The notes under the pieces: model-generated
Told to the model about the DNA's origin: nothing
The model's database searches: none
What the model saw: the letters and a program-made list of their open reading frames with translations, nothing else
Translations under genes and position numbers: made by a program
Part shown: positions 38,186 to 40,744 of the stretch, in pieces
Layout of the letters: every line of letters begins with the position of its first letter
Numbering within the stretch: the stretch's first letter is position 1
From: an uncultured Eubacteriales bacterium
GTDB taxonomy: Bacteria > Bacillota > Clostridia > Oscillospirales > Oscillospiraceae
Direction of reading: 5' to 3'
DNA length: 40,744 nt
Assembly: GCA_900547745.1 (NCBI GenBank)
Contig: URHT01000016.1
Span: 1 to 40,744 of the forward strand

Positions 38186-39652
38186 ATGGCTATCATCAGC
38201 TTCACAAACTACAAGCGGGGCCAGACCACCGGATGCATGAGCGCCGTGATGCGGTATACCATGCAGGATAAAAAGACCGAGTTCGAGGGGCAGCAGTTGG
38301 TCACAGGTATCAACTGTCAGCCGGAATCTGTCTACGCGGATTTCATGACCACCAAGCGGCTCTACCACAAGACGGACGGTGTACTGTTCTATCACATGGT
38401 ACAGAGCTTCCCGAAAGGCGAAGCAGTCGACCCGGTCACCGCTCACGCGGCCGCGCTGAAGCTGGCCGAGTACTATGAGGGATACGAAGTTCTGGTCTGC
38501 ACCCACACAGACCGTGAGCACATCCATTCCCACTTCCTCATCAACTCGGTCAATTTCGATACCGGACGGAAACTGCATATCGCAAAGGAGCAGCTCCAGG
38601 AACTGCGGCAACGCAACGACATGGTCTGCAAGGAGTTTTCACTTCCTGTATTTCAACCCAGGGAACAAAAGCAGAAAACAAAGACTATGACCATCGGAGA
38701 GTATCACACGGCGGCCCGCGGTCAGAGCAAGAAGCTGCAGCTCATGAATATCATCAATGACTGTATGCGCCACGCTTCCAACCGCGAGGAGTTCATTGCG
38801 CTGATGGAGAGCGAGGGCTACAAGGTTCGCTGGGAAAAGTCCCGAAAGAATATCACCTATACCACGCCGAGTGGCTGGCAGTGTCGGGACCGTTTGCTGT
38901 TCGGTGACAAATATCTAAAGGAGAACATGGAATATGAATTCAGGATCAGAGAAGAAATTATCTATGGACGAGCTCATGGCCCTGAACCGGCCCGAGCCTT
39001 CACCGCAGCCGACAGCGCAGGAGTCGAGTTCACCGATCACGCCCATTGTCATCCAGTGTCCGTTGCCGGAGGCTCTGACGATGCTGACACAGAAGACAGA
39101 ATCCATCGGGTGGGAAGTGCGTGGAATGCGGGAGTATCTTCCGAACCTGAGATCACACACAGACCTGACAGCGGTGCAGAACAGCATGGCGAAGATCCAG
39201 AAATCGTTGACGGAGATGACCACTCTGCTGGAACAGGCTGGGAAGAAGAAAGAAAAGCATTCCTGCAAATGGCTGGACTGGCTTCCGGACTTCGACCTGA
39301 TCGTAGTGGCCAAATGGATCGTACTGGTACTGCTCATCGTGGCGGCACTGCTGGGGATGGGGTATGGCACAGCGACAGTGGTCAGCAACATCCGCAACCT
39401 GTTTCTATGAAGCCGCTCCACGCTGGACTGTATGGTCTGGCGGTAACTGGAGCGTTACTGGATGATGGTAACGAAAATGTCGAGGAACGTTACCGCCGTA
39501 TCCAGGCAGAACAGGAAGCCAAAAATATCGGCGCTGTCATCGGACTGGTGGCCGGCGTAGCCATGGTGCTCACACAGGATGAGCAATCATCTACAGAACA
39601 GCAGTGGACCGAAGATCAGCAGGCAGAACAAACACAGCAGCAGACCATGTAA
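38186..39652 (+). CDS. Relaxase/mobilization nuclease (MobA/VirD2 type)
   Basis: The relaxase nicks the transfer origin and pilots the strand. The N-terminal 250 residues carry the fold, with the metal-binding histidine cluster HTDREHIHSHF (H107, H112, H114, H116) and a candidate nicking tyrosine in RYTMQDKK (Y24) or NYKRG (Y9). The frame stays open to residue 488, but residues about 250-407 are rich in Gly, Asp, His and Ser and look unlike a folded domain. That part is covered by a second, better-formed gene in another frame. The last 81 residues look protein-like again. The relaxase proper may end early or may be dual-coding. Confidence 0.85.
   Translation: MAIISFTNYKRGQTTGCMSAVMRYTMQDKKTEFEGQQLVTGINCQPESVYADFMTTKRLYHKTDGVLFYHMVQSFPKGEAVDPVTAHAAALKLAEYYEGYEVLVCTHTDREHIHSHFLINSVNFDTGRKLHIAKEQLQELRQRNDMVCKEFSLPVFQPREQKQKTKTMTIGEYHTAARGQSKKLQLMNIINDCMRHASNREEFIALMESEGYKVRWEKSRKNITYTTPSGWQCRDRLLFGDKYLKENMEYEFRIREEIIYGRAHGPEPARAFTAADSAGVEFTDHAHCHPVSVAGGSDDADTEDRIHRVGSAWNAGVSSEPEITHRPDSGAEQHGEDPEIVDGDDHSAGTGWEEERKAFLQMAGLASGLRPDRSGQMDRTGTAHRGGTAGDGVWHSDSGQQHPQPVSMKPLHAGLYGLAVTGALLDDGNENVEERYRRIQAEQEAKNIGAVIGLVAGVAMVLTQDEQSSTEQQWTEDQQAEQTQQQTM
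38934..39410 (+). CDS. Membrane-anchored protein encoded inside the relaxase gene
   Basis: A 158-residue protein read in the +1 frame relative to the relaxase. It has its own AAAGGAG 10 nt before the ATG. Features are a polar N-terminus (MDELMALNRPEPSP), a likely coiled coil (about 60-108, with MAKIQKSLTEMTTLLEQAGK) and a single C-terminal membrane helix (about 122-145, IVVAKWIVLVLLIVAALLGM). These are properties of a true protein. It may tether the relaxosome to the membrane. I do not recognise the family. Confidence 0.65.
   Translation: MNSGSEKKLSMDELMALNRPEPSPQPTAQESSSPITPIVIQCPLPEALTMLTQKTESIGWEVRGMREYLPNLRSHTDLTAVQNSMAKIQKSLTEMTTLLEQAGKKKEKHSCKWLDWLPDFDLIVVAKWIVLVLLIVAALLGMGYGTATVVSNIRNLFL
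39407..39652 (+). CDS. Possible separate small membrane protein at the relaxase 3' end
   Basis: An 81-residue segment in the relaxase frame beginning at an ATG that overlaps the stop of the embedded gene (ATGA). It contains HAGLYGLAVTGALLDDG, a charged helix and a membrane helix IGAVIGLVAGVAMVL. It could be translated on its own by coupling, or be the relaxase C-terminus. Confidence 0.4.
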   Translation: MKPLHAGLYGLAVTGALLDDGNENVEERYRRIQAEQEAKNIGAVIGLVAGVAMVLTQDEQSSTEQQWTEDQQAEQTQQQTM

Positions 39653-39667
39653 CGGTCTGCTATTTTT
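39639..39667 (+). terminator. Terminator at the relaxase stop
   Basis: AGCAGACC (39639-39646) pairs with GGTCTGCT (39654-39661), followed by ATTTTTG. The loop contains the relaxase stop codon. Confidence 0.7.
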
Positions 39668-39702
39668 GTTGCCTGACTGTAGCGTCAGGGGAAAGGAACG
39701 AT

Positions 39703-39969
39703 ATGGCGTATAAATTCAAATACAATGAGCGTCCCCGCTCCTACAGTGAAGAAAAGCATGGAGATGAGGATATTCCCTCTGCCAAGGCAGTGCGGGATAC
39801 CGCAGTGGAAGAAAGGGACGGCAAGATTATAAAAAGCCGCCGACAGCATGTATGCGGCAGAGAGTACATTGTGTTCGCGGAATTCAGTTTCGGAGGAACG
39901 CAATCTACGGTCGATCTTATGAAACAGGTCATCAACCTGGAGCAGGACGCAAAAAATATTTCCGCCTGA
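39703..39969 (+). CDS. TnpW-like small transposon protein
   Basis: An 88-residue protein. Its C-terminal half, VCGREYIVFAEFSFGGTQ then STVDLMKQVINLE, follows the pattern of TnpW-type proteins of Tn4451-like elements (a Y-x-V-x-x-x-F strand followed by a helix ending in L-x-x-L-E). The ATG at 39703 follows AAAGGAA. The function of these proteins is not known. The assignment rests on pattern and position next to recombinase and TnpV. Confidence 0.5.
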   Translation: MAYKFKYNERPRSYSEEKHGDEDIPSAKAVRDTAVEERDGKIIKSRRQHVCGREYIVFAEFSFGGTQSTVDLMKQVINLEQDAKNISA

Positions 39970-39992
39970 AAAACAGGTTCGCATAGACAAAC

Positions 39993-40037
39993 AAACCGAT
40001 TGAGGGTATTGTATGGTTGCAATCTCTCAATCGGTTT
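39993..40037 (+). terminator. Hairpin upstream of the recombinase gene
   Basis: AAACCGATTGAG (39993-40004) pairs perfectly with CTCAATCGGTTT (40026-40037), followed by GGCGTTTTA. It can end the transcript of the TnpW-like gene. Its right arm is also the inverted partner of the repeat at 28086. Confidence 0.6.
40023..40037 (-). repeat. Right copy of the 15-bp inverted repeat
   Basis: On the minus strand this reads AAACCGATTGAGAGA, identical to 28086-28100. It overlaps the right arm of the local hairpin. Confidence 0.5.
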
Positions 40038-40060
40038 GGCGTTTTATGAAGGAGGTCAAT

Positions 40061-40312
40061 ATGTTACAGCCAAACCAAAAGATCACGGCGCTCTATTGCC
40101 GTCTGTCCCGAGATGATAATCTGGAGGGCGACTCCAACAGTATCCAGAACCAAGAGTTAATATGTAAAGGGTGGTTTCTCCCACCTAATACATATGACTG
40201 CGGCTCATTTGTGGTGAATGGAACAGCAGTTGTAGGAAAGGAGAAGAAAAGTCCGTATAACCGCTGGAAATCAACACAAAAAGGAGCTAATTTTTATGAA
40301 ATCTCTATTTGA
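40061..40312 (+). pseudogene. Truncated large serine recombinase (TnpX-like)
   Basis: The first 31 residues are a clear start of a Tn4451/TnpX-type large serine recombinase: ITALYCRLSRDDN with catalytic S16, then GDSNSIQNQ. After position about 40156 the sequence stops resembling the family and runs as an unrelated tail to 40312. Full-length members have about 500-700 residues, so the catalytic domain and all downstream domains are missing. GGAGG precedes the ATG. A small hairpin lies just after the break (40168-40186). Confidence 0.8.
40168..40186 (+). repeat. Small hairpin at the recombinase break point
   Basis: AGGGTGG-TTTCT-CCCACCT forms a perfect 7-bp stem just after the point where recombinase similarity ends. 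It resembles subterminal hairpins of IS200/IS605 elements and may be such an end, but no transposase is present. Confidence 0.35.
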
Positions 40313-40667
40313 GGAAATGGGCGGCACTTACCGTCAGGAGGGCGATTATCTCATTCCAAACCTTGCGCTGCCAGAGGAACCGGAATACCAGATTGGCAAG
40401 TATGGACATATGCGCCGCAGCTATCTGAAAGAACATCGCCCTATTTTCTACACAAACCTGCTCACAAACGGAACGCTGCATCGGCACCTTGCCGAGATCG
40501 ACCAAGCCTGCAACGAGCGCATGGAAATCATCGTTTCTGCAATGGTGAAGCAAGAAGGCGTGACCGAAGCACTCAAAGCTGCCGATCAAATGGAATGGGT
40601 ACGCCGCATGAACAGCATCCGCAGCCGCGCGGAGGAAATCGTTTTGACCGAGCTTGTATATGAATGA
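40296..40667 (+). CDS. tnpV: TnpV transposon-encoded protein
   Basis: A 123-residue protein of the TnpV family found on Tn4451-like integrative elements: SLFEEMGGTYRQEGDYLIPN at the start, then YGHMRRSYLKEHRP and TNGTLHRHLAEID. The function is not established. AAAGGAG precedes the ATG. It follows the broken recombinase and is itself intact, with its own terminator. Confidence 0.85.
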   Translation: MKSLFEEMGGTYRQEGDYLIPNLALPEEPEYQIGKYGHMRRSYLKEHRPIFYTNLLTNGTLHRHLAEIDQACNERMEIIVSAMVKQEGVTEALKAADQMEWVRRMNSIRSRAEEIVLTELVYE

Positions 40668-40669
40668 CA

Positions 40670-40710
40670 AATGCCCGTTATCGGTTGCGTGGCCGATAAC
40701 GGGCATTTTT
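40670..40710 (+). terminator. Terminator of tnpV
   Basis: A perfect 15-bp stem (40670-40684 with 40693-40707) with an 8-base loop ends in ATTTTT. Confidence 0.85.
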
Positions 40711-40744
40711 ACACTTTAGTTCTTTTGTTCCGTGCTGGCTACCA

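Larger units (their letters stand above)
28086..40744. mobile_element. Tn4451-like mobilizable element carrying a vanG operon, recombinase broken
   Basis: The region carries mobilization genes (MobC-like, relaxase), a RepA-like ATPase, Tn4451-type small proteins (TnpV, TnpW-like) and the N-terminus of a large serine recombinase, with a resistance operon as cargo. The left limit is placed at the 15-bp repeat after the purine phosphorylase terminator and is approximate. The right limit may lie beyond the window. Confidence 0.7.

Noticed and set aside
1..40744. CRISPR arrays, tRNA and rRNA genes
   Set aside because: No regularly spaced repeats and no tRNA or rRNA signatures were seen anywhere in the window on either strand.

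Overview
The window reads as chromosome of a GC-rich, low-oxygen gut-type Firmicute (Clostridia, probably Oscillospiraceae-like). The reasons are strong AGGAGG ribosome binding sites, TTG/GTG starts, a phosphoketolase, a class B sortase, a BlaI/M56 pair, and a Clostridia-type vanG operon on a Tn4451-like mobilizable element. The species call is inference; no rRNA or other phylogenetic marker is present.

Positions 1-9574 are housekeeping and metabolism. A leftward phosphoketolase gene (xfp) has its own promoter and terminator. A C-terminal fragment of a ketopantoate reductase gene follows. Next is a tight rightward operon: lipoate ligase, a 79-residue stand-alone lipoyl-domain protein, lipoyl synthase and a second lipoate ligase. 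Then come pyrG (CTP synthase) and a convergent nitrilase gene. The 427-bp gap before pyrG holds two terminators, an orphan leftward promoter and the pyrG promoter.

Positions 9728-21614 hold 13 closely packed rightward phage morphogenesis genes: zinc-ribbon protein, small and large terminase, portal, a Prp-type cysteine protease, scaffold, N4-gp56-type capsid, connector, a propeller-like tail protein, tail/fibre proteins and a peptidoglycan-binding virion protein. There is no integrase, repressor, replication, tape-measure or lysis gene. The set matches a minimal short-tailed virion. Capsid and scaffold share a Q-x-F-A N-terminal motif that resembles the Prp cleavage site of ribosomal protein L27. 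This suggests that the phage-encoded Prp matures both proteins.

Positions 21632-27938 return to chromosomal genes: a class B sortase behind a promoter-terminator leader, a convergent RluA-type pseudouridine synthase, a BlaI-type repressor with two matching operators coupled to an M56 metalloprotease with a very large C-terminal region, and purine nucleoside phosphorylase.

Positions about 28086 to the right edge are a mobile region. On the minus strand lies vanR-vanS-vanG-vanXY-vanT, a complete set for D-Ala-D-Ser peptidoglycan precursors (VanG-type glycopeptide resistance). Upstream of it, also leftward, are a sigma-factor-like gene and a zinc-cluster protein gene. Rightward come a RepA-like ATPase, a MobC-like protein, a relaxase with a well-formed out-of-frame gene inside its 3' half, a TnpW-like protein, a broken serine recombinase and TnpV. 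The element looks mobilizable in origin but has lost its own recombinase, at least within this window.
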